In this document: one piece after another, positions 43,484-53,195 of the stretch
Numbering within the stretch: position 1 is the first letter of the stretch
How the letters are laid out: each line of letters begins with the position of its first letter
From: JADHUC01 sp964623055
GTDB lineage: Bacteria > Planctomycetota > Planctomycetia > Pirellulales > Pirellulaceae
Assembly: GCA_964623055.1 (NCBI GenBank)
Contig: CAZURK010000001.1
Location: forward strand, 1 to 64,000
Length of the DNA stretch: 64,000 nucleotides
Direction of reading: 5' to 3'
Notes under the pieces: generated by a model
What the model saw: only the letters and a program-made list of their open reading frames with translations
Databases searched by the model: none
What the model was told of the DNA's origin: nothing
Translations under genes and position numbers: made by a program

Positions 43484-44845
43484 CTAGACTTCCTCCGGCA
43501 TTCGGTAGTGTTTTCGAGCAGCGGCTTTCAGGTACTTGTTGGCGTCGTCGTTGTTGACGAACTTCTCGGTCTTGCCGTCGAAGACCAGTTTCTGATTGCC
43601 GCTGCGGTGAGCGATGTTGGCCAGATGCTCCAGGCTGGCCGACAAGTGGCCTTGTACGATATTGGCCTTCGGCTGGTTGCGCGTGCGGATGCAATTGACG
43701 AAATCTTCGATCGCCTCGGGGTCTCCCTGCCGGCCGTAGTCGCTGGCCACGGCCTGGCCGTCGGCTGTCATGGCTTGCCAACCACCTCCGTGGCGGCCGA
43801 GGTACATCAGTTGCTTTGTGCCGTAAATCTCGATTCGGGTCGAGTTCTGCGGCCAGTAGGGGAACTTGTCGCCATCGCGGATATCCGGCGGCGTTTTCTT
43901 CATGTACCCGCGACTGAACCCCGTTGTGTCGAGCGTCATCGCCAAGTTGTCAAACTCAAACGTGACGATCAGGCAGTCGGGCATTTCGCCGCCGTCGTCG
44001 TAGCGCCAGCGGCCGCCGTAACTGTTGACCGCATTCGGATGAGGCGGATCGCCGATGGCCAGACGAGCCAGGTCGAGGACATGGATCGCGTCCGAGTTGT
44101 TGCCGCCGGAATAGTCCCAATAGCCATACCACCCCCGATGCACCTGGCGATTGTAAGGACGCTCGGGAGCCGGTCCCAACCAGGCGTCCCAGTCCAGCCC
44201 CTCCGGCGGATCGCCGTCCGGGACCTTTTTCATCGGATACCCGCCGTAGACGCTGCTCTGCATGAAGAACAACTTCACCAGGAACACGTCGCCCAGGTTG
44301 CCGTCCTCGATGTACTTACGTGCCGATGCTGCGTACGCCGTGGCACGGGACTGGGTACCGGCCTGGACAATGCGTTTGTACTTCTCTGCGGCTTCAACCA
44401 TCTTGCGGCCTTCTTCGACTTTGCGCGAGATGCACTTTTCCACATACACATCTTTTCCCGCCTGGCACGCCCAAACGGTGGCCAGCCCGTGCCACTGCTC
44501 GGGTGTCGCGACCACGACCCCGTGCACGTCCTTGTCGTCGAACACACGCCGCATGTCTGCGACGTACTTGGGAGCAAATCCCTGGATCTGCTCGAAATCC
44601 CTGGCAGCCGCCTCGCCACGCGGTTTCTCCGCGTCGCAGACGTACTTGATATCCACATCCTCGCGAGCCGCCAATTTCCTGGTGAACCCACGACCACGCC
44701 CTCCGGCCCCGATCAACGCGATCACCACATTGTTGGCCGCCGATTCAGCCCCCGTCGCCCTCCGTACCGACGCCGCGGTGGCCAGCGCCGCAGCGCCCGT
44801 CATCGAGTTCTGCACAAAATCCCTGCGAGTGAGTTTTGCTGACAT
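43484..44845 (-). CDS. Gfo/Idh/MocA-family oxidoreductase, Tat-exported
   Basis: 453 residues. Twin-arginine signal LTRRDFVQNSMTGAAALATA; Rossmann motif ALIGAGGRGRGF; EKCISRKVEEGRKM in place of the usual E-K-P motif (Pro replaced by Cys); and the LGPAPERPYN segment typical of planctomycete secreted members. These proteins bind NAD(P) tightly and act on sugars or related compounds. The start at 44845 has AAGGAGAT 5 bases before it; the frame open to 44959 has no site. It is divergent from the secreted protein at 45187. Confidence 0.88.
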   Translation of the reverse strand: MSAKLTRRDFVQNSMTGAAALATAASVRRATGAESAANNVVIALIGAGGRGRGFTRKLAAREDVDIKYVCDAEKPRGEAAARDFEQIQGFAPKYVADMRRVFDDKDVHGVVVATPEQWHGLATVWACQAGKDVYVEKCISRKVEEGRKMVEAAEKYKRIVQAGTQSRATAYAASARKYIEDGNLGDVFLVKLFFMQSSVYGGYPMKKVPDGDPPEGLDWDAWLGPAPERPYNRQVHRGWYGYWDYSGGNNSDAIHVLDLARLAIGDPPHPNAVNSYGGRWRYDDGGEMPDCLIVTFEFDNLAMTLDTTGFSRGYMKKTPPDIRDGDKFPYWPQNSTRIEIYGTKQLMYLGRHGGGWQAMTADGQAVASDYGRQGDPEAIEDFVNCIRTRNQPKANIVQGHLSASLEHLANIAHRSGNQKLVFDGKTEKFVNNDDANKYLKAAARKHYRMPEEV

Positions 44846-45186
44846 AGTCGATCTCCTTGTTTGTTGAAGCACAGAATCCCACACGTGTCGCGTCCCGCCT
44901 AGCGGCAACATATTTGTTGAGTATTTCGATCTCCGATTCACCGGACGTGCTACGTTCAATCGACTACAGTATCACGGACCGCGCGGCCGGTTTCCAGTAT
45001 GTGACCTCTGCAGTAGCCAGTTTCGTTCATCGGCCGCCTAGGGTGACTTCTTCCGCGAAGCCAGCTAAGCTTTGTCGTATGTTGTACGTCTTCGTTGGAT
45101 GAATCAGAAGCAGTCAACGCTCGCAAGTCGCGTGCCGACAGAACGAGAATGAGTTGACTTGTCTCTGGGAGCAAGCGGAGGTTTCC
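44846..45186. promoter_or_regulatory. Divergent intergenic region
   Basis: 341 bases between two divergently transcribed genes for exported proteins. It must hold both promoters; none could be assigned with confidence. A ribosome site for the right-hand gene (GGAGG, 45177-45181) is clear. No repeat or RNA gene is seen. Confidence 0.4.
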
Positions 45187-46629
45187 ATGATGTCAGATTT
45201 TCCGATTTCTTCGAGACACCACGTCTCTTTGGTCATTGGTGCTTGGGCATTGGTCATTCTCCTCACAGTGTCTGCCGCGGCCGAATCACCCATCGACATC
45301 GGCTCGCGACGGGAGCTGTTCGTTGACGACTACCTGATCGAAAGTCTAAACGGTGCACGGCTCGTGCTGCATCGGCCGGTCGATCGGCAGGTGGCTATCG
45401 TCCACGACGAGCCGTGGGAGGGTAATATCTGTTGTGGTCACACGGTGTTCCAGGACGGTGATATCTACCGCATGTACTATCGCGGCAGGCACCACGATTT
45501 CGAACAGGGCAAAGAGACACACCATTTTTGTTGTTATGCCGAAAGCAAGGACGGCATCCACTGGACCAAGCCGAAGTTGGGCATCGTCGAGTTCAACGGC
45601 TCGAAAGAGAACAATATCATTCTGGCCGGTCGCGACCGGTTCAACCTTGCGCCGTTCAAGGATACGAACCCGAACTGCAAACCGGACGAGAGTTACAAGG
45701 CGATGACCAACGGTCACGGTGGCATGGATGCCTACAAGTCGGCGGACGGCATCCACTGGTCGCCCATGGTCGAAGGGCACGTGATCACCAAGGGTGCGTT
45801 CGATTCGTTGAACCTGGCGTTCTGGGACGAATTGCGTGGCTGCTACGTCGAATTCCATCGCGGGTTTCGCAACGGCATTCGCGACATCATGACAGGAACT
45901 TCCGACGACTTCATTCATTGGAGCGATCCTGTTTGGGTCGAGTATCCCGGATCGCCGCCTCAGCACATGTACACCAATGCGATCAAGCCGTATTACCGCG
46001 CTCCGCACATTCTGATGGGCTTCCCCAAGCGGTTCGTGCCCAGTCGGCGAGGCACTAGCCATCCGATTCCCGGCGTGTCGGACGCGGTGTTGATGACTAG
46101 TCGTGACGGGCTGAACTTCCACCGGTGGGACGAGGCGTTCATCCGTCCGGGCGTTCAGGAAGAGCGATGGGTCAACCGCAATAACTACCCGGCCTGGGGA
46201 ATCGTGGTTACCAAGTCGCACATGGAAGGGGCACCGGACGAGTTGTCGATCTACACAACCGAAGGATACTACTCGGGCGACAGTTGCCAGTTGCGCCGCC
46301 ACTCGATCCGAATCGACGGATTCGTATCCGTCCAGGCACCAGCGACCGGCGGCCAACTGATGACCAAGCCGATCGTGTTCGGCGGCAAGCACTTGGCGAT
46401 GAATTTCGCCACGTCGGCCGCCGGTAGTATCCAGGTGGAAATCCAAGACAAAGACGGCAAGCCTATCCCCGGTTTCACACTGGCCGACTCACCCGAGATC
46501 TTCGGTGACGATTTGGAGCGAGTCGTTACGTGGAAAGACGGTGCGGACGTGAGTCGATTGGCGGGCAAACCGATCCGCTTGCGGTTTGTCCTACAGGATG
46601 CCGACCTGTATTCGATCCGCTTTCGATGA
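45187..46629 (+). CDS. Secreted IDIGSRRELFVDDYLIE-family protein (GH32/43-like propeller)
   Basis: 480 residues. Signal peptide with VSLVIGAWALVILLTVSAAA, then SPIDIGSRRELFVDDYLIES at the mature N-terminus, the hallmark of a large planctomycete family of exported proteins related in fold to five-bladed-propeller glycosidases. Propeller-like strands recur (IYRMYYRGRHHDFE, ESKDGIHWTKPKLG, SADGIHWSPM, SRDGLNFHRWDEAFI), the repeated 'S-x-D-G-x-H/N-W' being typical of GH32/43/62-type blades. A C-terminal beta-sandwich follows. The ligand is probably a plant- or algal-type polysaccharide, by family. A deletion remnant of the same family is at 38043-38314. The start at 45187 has GGAGG 5 bases upstream. 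Confidence 0.85.
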   Translation: MMSDFPISSRHHVSLVIGAWALVILLTVSAAAESPIDIGSRRELFVDDYLIESLNGARLVLHRPVDRQVAIVHDEPWEGNICCGHTVFQDGDIYRMYYRGRHHDFEQGKETHHFCCYAESKDGIHWTKPKLGIVEFNGSKENNIILAGRDRFNLAPFKDTNPNCKPDESYKAMTNGHGGMDAYKSADGIHWSPMVEGHVITKGAFDSLNLAFWDELRGCYVEFHRGFRNGIRDIMTGTSDDFIHWSDPVWVEYPGSPPQHMYTNAIKPYYRAPHILMGFPKRFVPSRRGTSHPIPGVSDAVLMTSRDGLNFHRWDEAFIRPGVQEERWVNRNNYPAWGIVVTKSHMEGAPDELSIYTTEGYYSGDSCQLRRHSIRIDGFVSVQAPATGGQLMTKPIVFGGKHLAMNFATSAAGSIQVEIQDKDGKPIPGFTLADSPEIFGDDLERVVTWKDGADVSRLAGKPIRLRFVLQDADLYSIRFR

Positions 46630-46735
46630 TGGAGGCCTTTTCTCAAGGCGAAATATACACACCAGCAAAGCGCCGCTAGTCCGCTCGGCGCAAGTGCGCC
46701 TTCTTCGACCTTACTGCATATCGAGAAGGCCGGGA

Positions 46736-48223
46736 CTACTTGCCGCTCTTGCCCTTCCCTTTGGGTGGGACGATTCGCGCCGAGTCGAGGCCGAAGACGG
46801 GGACGCCGTCCGACGTCTCACCGAGCAGCAGTGCTTCGGTACTGTCCGCGTCCATCGCGCCGAAATCTGTCAATTCAGGCACGCTGAAAAACAACTGCAG
46901 GTCCTCATCGCCGTCTCCATCGACATCCTCGACGGCGCTGCGAACAGGAAGCACGGGCACCCCCATGCCAGACTCGGGATCGGTCAACACCGGATCGCCA
47001 AACAGAACGGTGTCGTCAGCCACATCCAAGGCGACGAAATCTTCCGTGGTGAGAATGGCCACCGGCAGTACGCCGTTGCTGCCGAGGTTGATCGAGTTAG
47101 GATCGCTGCCCGGCTTGATGTCGATGACCACTTCGATCTCGGTGACGCCCTCCACTAATCCGGTGACCATCCAAGCCTCGCGTTGTCCACTGGGGTTGTA
47201 AGCGACTCCCACAATTGTGTTGCCGTCGTCCGAAATCCCGGTCGCACTTTCCAGCATCCAGCCGGTCAGGTCAATCCCGTACTCACTCTCAAGGACATCC
47301 TTGACGCTACGCATGCCATTTACGGGGTCCCAGATGAAGGCTTCGTAGCCCGAGGCAGAACGGCTCCATCCCACTACGACCAAACCATCGGCCGAGACGG
47401 CCTGGGCGTGGCTATAGAAACTTCCCCCCGGGAGGTCGCCCAGACCAATCATGCCGACCGCTTGGGACCAAAGGAAGGCTTCCTCGCCCGAGGCAGATTG
47501 GCCGGCCCCCACTACCACCGACCCGTCGGCCGAGATGTCGGTGGCGTTGCTACGGAAACTGCCGCCGGGCAGGTCGCCGAGCCCGACCATGCCGCCGGCT
47601 TGGGTCCAGCGGAAGGCTTCGTCACCCGAGGCAGAACGGCTGGTGCCGGCCAACACTGAACCATCCGCTGAAACGCCATAGGCTGTACTGAAGAAGTTTC
47701 CGCCAGGGAGGTCGCCCAGACCGATCATGCCGCCCGCTTCGGTCCAGCGGTAGGCTTCCGACCCCGACGCGGACTGGCTGGAACCGACCACGACCAGCCC
47801 ATCAGCCGACACGGCCGGGGCGTGGCTATAGAAACTTCCGCCGGGCAGGTCGCCCAGACCAATCATGCCGCCGATTTGGGTCCAGCGGAAGGCTTCGCCG
47901 CCCGAGGCAGATAGGGCCGCGCCCACTACGACCGAACCATCCCTCGAAGCGTCCATAGCGTAGCCCCCGAACGCTCCCCCGGGCAAGTCGCCCAGCCCGA
48001 CCATGCCGCCGGCTTGGGTCCAGCGGAAGGCTTCCCAGTCCAAGTCAGTCATACTCATACCCACCACCACCAACCCGTCGCCGGAAACACCGAATGCGAG
48101 GCTGTCGAAACTCCCGCCGGGCAGATCGCCCAGGCCTTGGAACTCCGCAGCTTGGCCGGGCCACACTGCACCAAAGACCAACAGTAGGCCGAGCAATCCT
48201 ACGAAGCACCTGTTACAGGACAT
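46736..48223 (-). CDS. Secreted HAF-repeat protein
   Basis: 495 residues. Signal peptide MSCNRCFVGLLGLLLVFGAV, then about seven tandem ~47-residue units carrying the HAF motif (GLGDLPGGSF, then VSADGSVVVG, then EAFRWTQAGGM). Repeats span roughly residues 25-350 and occupy about 47.2-48.2 kb. The C-terminal third (from VTEIEVVIDIKPGSDPNSIN) is an Ig-like anchoring/secretion domain with Asp-rich loops (VEDVDGDGDEDLQL) and a basic tail KGKGKSGK. Likely a surface or extracellular structural protein. GGGAGGG precedes the ATG at 48223; a longer frame to 48271 is not preferred. It converges on the preceding secreted protein. Confidence 0.85.
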   Translation of the reverse strand: MSCNRCFVGLLGLLLVFGAVWPGQAAEFQGLGDLPGGSFDSLAFGVSGDGLVVVGMSMTDLDWEAFRWTQAGGMVGLGDLPGGAFGGYAMDASRDGSVVVGAALSASGGEAFRWTQIGGMIGLGDLPGGSFYSHAPAVSADGLVVVGSSQSASGSEAYRWTEAGGMIGLGDLPGGNFFSTAYGVSADGSVLAGTSRSASGDEAFRWTQAGGMVGLGDLPGGSFRSNATDISADGSVVVGAGQSASGEEAFLWSQAVGMIGLGDLPGGSFYSHAQAVSADGLVVVGWSRSASGYEAFIWDPVNGMRSVKDVLESEYGIDLTGWMLESATGISDDGNTIVGVAYNPSGQREAWMVTGLVEGVTEIEVVIDIKPGSDPNSINLGSNGVLPVAILTTEDFVALDVADDTVLFGDPVLTDPESGMGVPVLPVRSAVEDVDGDGDEDLQLFFSVPELTDFGAMDADSTEALLLGETSDGVPVFGLDSARIVPPKGKGKSGK

Positions 48224-48594
48224 CGCTTCACCCTCCCATACTGACAACCTTTGAAACGGCTCTTTAAACATGGTACATCTCCTTTGCTGGGAGTCGGTCT
48301 GCCGTACAATTGAAATGCCATGCCTCTGGGCGCGCAGACCAACCGCCCGGAGGATGCCAGGCCGGTGAGTTGTGTGCTTGGCGGCTCGCGCTCACCGGCC
48401 GCTTCTCGATCACGGTCTCGCACTATTCCCAGCTACTAAGTTCCGTGTTTGCATTGCAGCAATGGGCGGGAGGGCGAGGCTCCTGCCGAGCCGATTCTTG
48501 CCGTGTTCCGCGCGTCTGCGGCTCGGCGGGAGCCTCGCCCTCCCATTCTTCGATTACCGGAAGCTAGCAATGGGAATGTCACTAGTAACTCAGT
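48224..48594. repeat. Intergenic region with two palindromic elements
   Basis: 371 bases. Element one: GGCCGGTGAG (48360-48369) pairs with CTCACCGGCC (48391-48400). Element two: 48461-48493 (AATGGGCGGGAGGGCGAGGC and on) pairs with 48519-48547 (CGGCTCGGCGGGAGCCTCGC and on) in an imperfect stem of about 28 bp. Both are of the type GGGAGGCGAGGCTC widespread in planctomycete gaps. The HAF gene promoter should be at the left end. Confidence 0.7.
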
Positions 48595-51500
48595 TCACTC
48601 GATTATGTTTTGTTCTGGAAGTGTCTCGCTGATGCCCAACAGTTCTTCCGCTTCGGCACGGAACCGAAGCAACTCTTGATCGTCGGGCTTGTTCTTCTCC
48701 ATCCACTCGACCGCCTTGTCGTACCACTGGCGGGCTTCTTGTTTATGACGCGCCGCTTCCTGCGCCGCGGCATCGTCTTGCTTATCCGCCGGCCCGTCCG
48801 CCTCTTCGTTGCCGTCCCTGACACCTGCTCCCTGACACCTGGCACCTGAACTGCCCAGTTGCCAATGGGCCATGGCCAGGAAGAAGAAGTCAAAGCTGTT
48901 GCCTCCTGAGCCAAGTTCTATCGACTTCCCCAGCGCCGCAATAGCATCATCGCAGTTCCCCGCGCGATAGTGGGCCGCGCCATGGGTGTTACGGTAGCCT
49001 CCTTTCTCGGGCACTAATTCGACAGCTTTCTTCGCCAGTTCAACCGCCCGGGGCGGATCACGCACTTCGGCCGGACCGGTGGCCAGAAGCCAAGCCAGGT
49101 TATTGTGCGTGAGGGCGCTTTTCGGGTTGAGCTTCAGCGCCTCGCGGTATTGTTCCACCGCCTCGTCTGGCTGGCCGGCGGCTGCCAGCGACAACGCCAA
49201 ACTGACGTAGCTACCGGCGAGGTCCTTCTGGTGGCCGGGCTGATCCGCAAATTCATCGGCGAGAGTTTTCAAAAGCTCATTAGCTTTGCCAAAGTCCACA
49301 ACGGCTTCGTCGGCTCGCTTCAATGCAGCGTAAATGCGACCACGGTTGGAATACACCTTGGCCTGAGCGGCATCGGTCGTCAGCGAGATTGCCTTGGTCG
49401 CCAGGTTCAGAATCCCCTCACGGAAGCTCTCATCGGGACACTCGGCCACAAGTGATGGTGCGATCCACGTAATATTGCTCGAATCGTCCGGGGTCAGCTC
49501 AACAGCCTTGGCGATGTCGGCCAATGCTTTCTCGTACTCGCCCAAGCGGAAACGAACATATCCACGTTTCTTGTATTCCCACGATCGGAAAGGCTTGAGT
49601 TTCAGCGCTTTGTTCAAATCGGCCAATGCCTCCTGGTACTGTTTGCGTGCTGTGTAGAGACGCGCCCGCCCAATGTAGATCCACACATCGTTCGGATTCT
49701 TCTCTTGTGCCACCATGAAATCAGCAAGGGCCTTGTCGAACTCCCCAAGACCTCGGTGAGCTTCCGCACGAAGGCGATACCCCTGGCGATTCCCTCTGCG
49801 AATTGCGTAATCGGCTTTTTCCAACGCTCGCTGATAATCACCTTTTGCGCAGTAGACCGACCAGAGAATCTCGTGCACGCCTAACTTGGATGGGTCGATT
49901 TCGAGTGCCTTTGTGCAATGGATCAAGGCCCGCTCATGATTACCGAGCCTGGAGTACATATGCCCAATAGACGCGTGATAGCCCGCATTTTTGGGGTCCA
50001 GACGGATTGCCTCTTTGGCGTGGTGAAGGGCACGGTCATGGTCGCGGAATGTGGCGGGCGTCACACCGGCAAGGAAATACGCCAATGTCGAATGTCTTTG
50101 GGCATTCTCTGGCTCAAGTTCCACGGCTTTCTCATAGTCTACCAAAGCCTGCTCGAACTTGTGTAGCGATTCGTAAGCCTGCGCACGCTGGACATACGCC
50201 CCGGCATCGTTGGGATCCAATTTGATCGCCTTGCTGAACGCGCGTTCTGCTTGCTCAGTCGCATCCTTCGCCCGCGGTGCCCAACCGTCGGGGCTCGCCT
50301 GTGTGTAATAGGCCCTGCCCAATTCCTTGAAGTATTCAGGGTTGTCCGGCTCAAGTTCTACCGCTTTCTCATAGTCCGCCAGGGCTTTGTCGAACTTCTT
50401 GAGCCGCTCCCAAGCCTGCGCACGATCGAGGTATGCCTGCGCATCATCGAGATCGGCTTCCGCGAGCTGGGAATAGAGCTTAGCTGCCTCCTCATCCCGA
50501 CCGGCTTGCGCGAGCAAATCGGCGAGTTGGAGCTGGGTTTCAAATAAAGTCGCGCGATAGTGACTCACATCGGGGAATTGTGCAATCTGCTTGTCTCGTT
50601 GCTCCATTTCCTCGCGGAGCAAAGCGATCAGTTCATCACGCCTTCCAGATTTACGTAGTATTGCTGCCAGCCGACGGTAGTGCCTGAGCAAGTGGCCGTA
50701 GTACTTGGGGACATTCGGATGGTCGGATACCAGCCGTGTGCCGATTTCGATCACGCTCCGACAGCTCCTCTCTGCGTCGTCAAGTCTTTCACACTTCATT
50801 AGTAACTGAGCGAGATTTGCGTGGCAGATCAACGTGAAGAAATCAGCCTCAGGCCTGTTTCGGAATTCTGCAAACGGTCGATACTCGTCGGTGATCTCGG
50901 GGTGATCCCCAGCGAGCCAGTCGACATACTCCTGCGCAATTGTGATGCCCTTGCGAAGTGATCCCTCTGCCTCGTCAACTCGTCCCAAGCCTTCCGCAGC
51001 AAGCCCTAGATGCTGAAAGTTGACAGCCAGCCGCCACCAATGTTCCGGCGATTCCGCGAAGAAGCCCTCATGAATCGGTAGGATCTCGCGAAGCATTCGT
51101 TCCGCCTGCGAGTGTTTGTGTTGGAGGTTAAGCACGTAGGCCAGAATTAGCTTCGACGCGGCTTGGCTTTCACGATATCTCCCCGGGCTCTCATGCGCCA
51201 GTTCCTCCCAGATCCGCAAGCTTTGGCGACTGGCTTCTGCGCTCTCTTGGAGCTTGCCAAGATGCCAAATCGCCCACGCGTGTTGACGGTAGCTTTCTGC
51301 AAGCGCAGCCCGATACTCCGTCTCGCGAGCCCCTTCGGCCACGAGTTTTTCAAAGAGCGAAATCGCCTCGCGAGACGTTTGCGTAGCCTCTTCATGATCG
51401 CTCAGGTGTGTTTGAATACGTGCCAGCCGGTGCAAGGCTTTCCCGGTCTCCAATTGTACTCTTGGATCCTCCCCGCTCTCTTTCGCCAGACTGCGATAAA

Positions 51501-53160
51501 GCTCGAGCGCATCCTCCAACAGTTGCCGACGCACCGGTTCCATCTCCGGGACATCGATCAGGTGTTTTTCTCCCACCCTGGTCAACATCTGGTCAACTGC
51601 TTCCAAAGCCTTGGCAAAGTATGCCTCCGCACGATGCCGCTGATGGGATTCATTGCGATACGCTCTGGAGACGACGATAACACTCACCGCTAGGGCGATC
51701 ATCACACATAGGAACAAACCAACTATCGATGCCAATATGGATCGGTGCCGCCGACACCACTTCTTTCCGCGATCCAACGGCGTGGGCCGTTTCGCCTGGA
51801 TCGGTTTGTCTTCCAGGAATCGCTTCAAATCACTCGCGAGCTCTTGGGCCGTCGCGTAACGGCGTTCCGGCTCCTTGGCCATGGCCTTCAGGACAATCGT
51901 CTCCAGATCTTTCGGAATCGCGTCATTGAATCGACGCGGATCGCGGGGCTCCTCGTCGGTGATCTGCTGTAGGATTCTCTGGCGGTCGTCGGCGTCATAA
52001 GCGGCACGCAACGTGAGTAGTTCGTACAGCGTCACGCCTAGAGAGTAGATGTCGGTGTGGTGATCCAAGATGCGGCGTTTGCCTGTGGCCTGTTCTGGGC
52101 TCATGTAGCGGAGCGTGCCTAGCACATCACCGGTCATGGTAACGTTCGCGTCGGTGTGCGTTTGGGCCAAGCCGAAGTCGGTGATCCAAAGATGGCCACT
52201 GGCGTCGACCATCAAGTTCGACGGCTTGATGTCCCGATGCACGACACCAAGTTGATGGGCATGCTCCAGGCCCTCGGCGGCCTGAATACCCAGACGGGCA
52301 ACCGAGCGAAAGAACTCGCGAGTACGCGTGGACCCGTCCGTGGAAATGTGAGCCTGCGGCTCGCCGTGGGTCTCGGATGCCACAGCGTCGCTATGCTCGA
52401 CATCTCCTGCCGATTCGTCTGTTCCCTCCCCTTGGTGGGGAGGGTTGGGGAGGGGGGAAGCTTTGCGAGAAATCGCCTCGCTTGCATCCACTTCATCCCC
52501 CCTCGCCGAACCTCCCGACGGTGGAGAGGGGAAATCGGAAGTCTCACCTTCGCCCATACCACGGCTGTCCGGCGTAGCCGGCCTGTCGGCCGATTCAAGC
52601 TGCCTCAATCCCTCGATCACCTGGGCCAAGGTCTGGCCTTCGATGTATTCCATTGCGTAGAAATGAACGGCTCGCTCGCAGCCGACCGAGTAGACGTGGA
52701 CGATGTGGGGATGTTTAAGCGACGCGGCGGCTTGGGCCTCGTTCTTGAATCGCTGAAGCTGCCTTGGGTCCAAGACGGCCGCAAACGGCAAGACCTTCAG
52801 CGCCACTCGCCGACGGAGCGAAATCTGCTCCGCCTCGTACACCACTCCCATGCCACCCCGGCCGATTTCCCGCAGGATGCGAAAGTCGCCCAACGTGCCA
52901 GTCAGTGGTCCCGGTATATCGATCCGCGTTGGCGAGCCGGTGGTGGCAGAGACGGACGAGTCTCCATCGACGACACTCAAGTTCGCCACCAACTGGATCG
53001 CGGGGAATAACTCCCGGAGTCGTTCTGCGTATTCGGGGAGTTCGCCCACGCAGGTTTCCAGACTGACCGACTCGCCTCGCCGCATCTTGTCGGCAATCTC
53101 GTCAATCAGGTCGGCCAAACGCTGGTCGTCGGCACTTCTTTCGTCCACGGAAGGCGTCAT
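48595..53160 (-). CDS. Ser/Thr protein kinase with membrane helix and long TPR array
   Basis: 1521 residues from the ATG at 53160. Residues 1-100: acidic N-terminus. Kinase domain: GRGGMGVVYEAEQ, VALKVLP (ATP-binding Lys), HRDIKPSNLM, DFGLAQ, GTLRYMSPEQATGKR, all catalytic residues present. An unusual Pro/Gly/Ser-rich insertion of ~95 residues sits between helices D and E (see the repeat at 52422). A transmembrane helix (SILASIVGLFLCVMIALAVS) follows, then about 900 residues of TPRs (e.g. DAQAYLDRAQAWERLKKFDK, YYTQASPDGW). Typical planctomycete sensor kinase, partnered with the sigma factor upstream; the cytosolic kinase probably modifies a regulator. Ends 3' near a repeat-rich tail. Confidence 0.9.
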   Translation of the reverse strand: MTPSVDERSADDQRLADLIDEIADKMRRGESVSLETCVGELPEYAERLRELFPAIQLVANLSVVDGDSSVSATTGSPTRIDIPGPLTGTLGDFRILREIGRGGMGVVYEAEQISLRRRVALKVLPFAAVLDPRQLQRFKNEAQAAASLKHPHIVHVYSVGCERAVHFYAMEYIEGQTLAQVIEGLRQLESADRPATPDSRGMGEGETSDFPSPPSGGSARGDEVDASEAISRKASPLPNPPHQGEGTDESAGDVEHSDAVASETHGEPQAHISTDGSTRTREFFRSVARLGIQAAEGLEHAHQLGVVHRDIKPSNLMVDASGHLWITDFGLAQTHTDANVTMTGDVLGTLRYMSPEQATGKRRILDHHTDIYSLGVTLYELLTLRAAYDADDRQRILQQITDEEPRDPRRFNDAIPKDLETIVLKAMAKEPERRYATAQELASDLKRFLEDKPIQAKRPTPLDRGKKWCRRHRSILASIVGLFLCVMIALAVSVIVVSRAYRNESHQRHRAEAYFAKALEAVDQMLTRVGEKHLIDVPEMEPVRRQLLEDALELYRSLAKESGEDPRVQLETGKALHRLARIQTHLSDHEEATQTSREAISLFEKLVAEGARETEYRAALAESYRQHAWAIWHLGKLQESAEASRQSLRIWEELAHESPGRYRESQAASKLILAYVLNLQHKHSQAERMLREILPIHEGFFAESPEHWWRLAVNFQHLGLAAEGLGRVDEAEGSLRKGITIAQEYVDWLAGDHPEITDEYRPFAEFRNRPEADFFTLICHANLAQLLMKCERLDDAERSCRSVIEIGTRLVSDHPNVPKYYGHLLRHYRRLAAILRKSGRRDELIALLREEMEQRDKQIAQFPDVSHYRATLFETQLQLADLLAQAGRDEEAAKLYSQLAEADLDDAQAYLDRAQAWERLKKFDKALADYEKAVELEPDNPEYFKELGRAYYTQASPDGWAPRAKDATEQAERAFSKAIKLDPNDAGAYVQRAQAYESLHKFEQALVDYEKAVELEPENAQRHSTLAYFLAGVTPATFRDHDRALHHAKEAIRLDPKNAGYHASIGHMYSRLGNHERALIHCTKALEIDPSKLGVHEILWSVYCAKGDYQRALEKADYAIRRGNRQGYRLRAEAHRGLGEFDKALADFMVAQEKNPNDVWIYIGRARLYTARKQYQEALADLNKALKLKPFRSWEYKKRGYVRFRLGEYEKALADIAKAVELTPDDSSNITWIAPSLVAECPDESFREGILNLATKAISLTTDAAQAKVYSNRGRIYAALKRADEAVVDFGKANELLKTLADEFADQPGHQKDLAGSYVSLALSLAAAGQPDEAVEQYREALKLNPKSALTHNNLAWLLATGPAEVRDPPRAVELAKKAVELVPEKGGYRNTHGAAHYRAGNCDDAIAALGKSIELGSGGNSFDFFFLAMAHWQLGSSGARCQGAGVRDGNEEADGPADKQDDAAAQEAARHKQEARQWYDKAVEWMEKNKPDDQELLRFRAEAEELLGISETLPEQNIIE
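52422..52533. repeat. Imperfect palindromic element inserted in frame within the kinase gene
   Basis: Arms 52422-52457 (TTCCCTCCCCTTGGTGGGGA and on) and 52497-52533 (CCCCCCTCGCCGAACCTCCC and on) pair over about 36 bp, loop about 40. It encodes residues reading FPSPPSGGSARGDEVD and SPLPNPPHQGEGT in the kinase frame, inside the insertion between helices D and E. The PLPNPPHQGEG-type peptide is commonly produced by dispersed bacterial repeats, so this is an intergenic-type element captured inside a coding region. Confidence 0.75.
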
Positions 53161-53195
53161 CGTATGTACCCGTAGGTAATCAGGTTTCCGACTAG

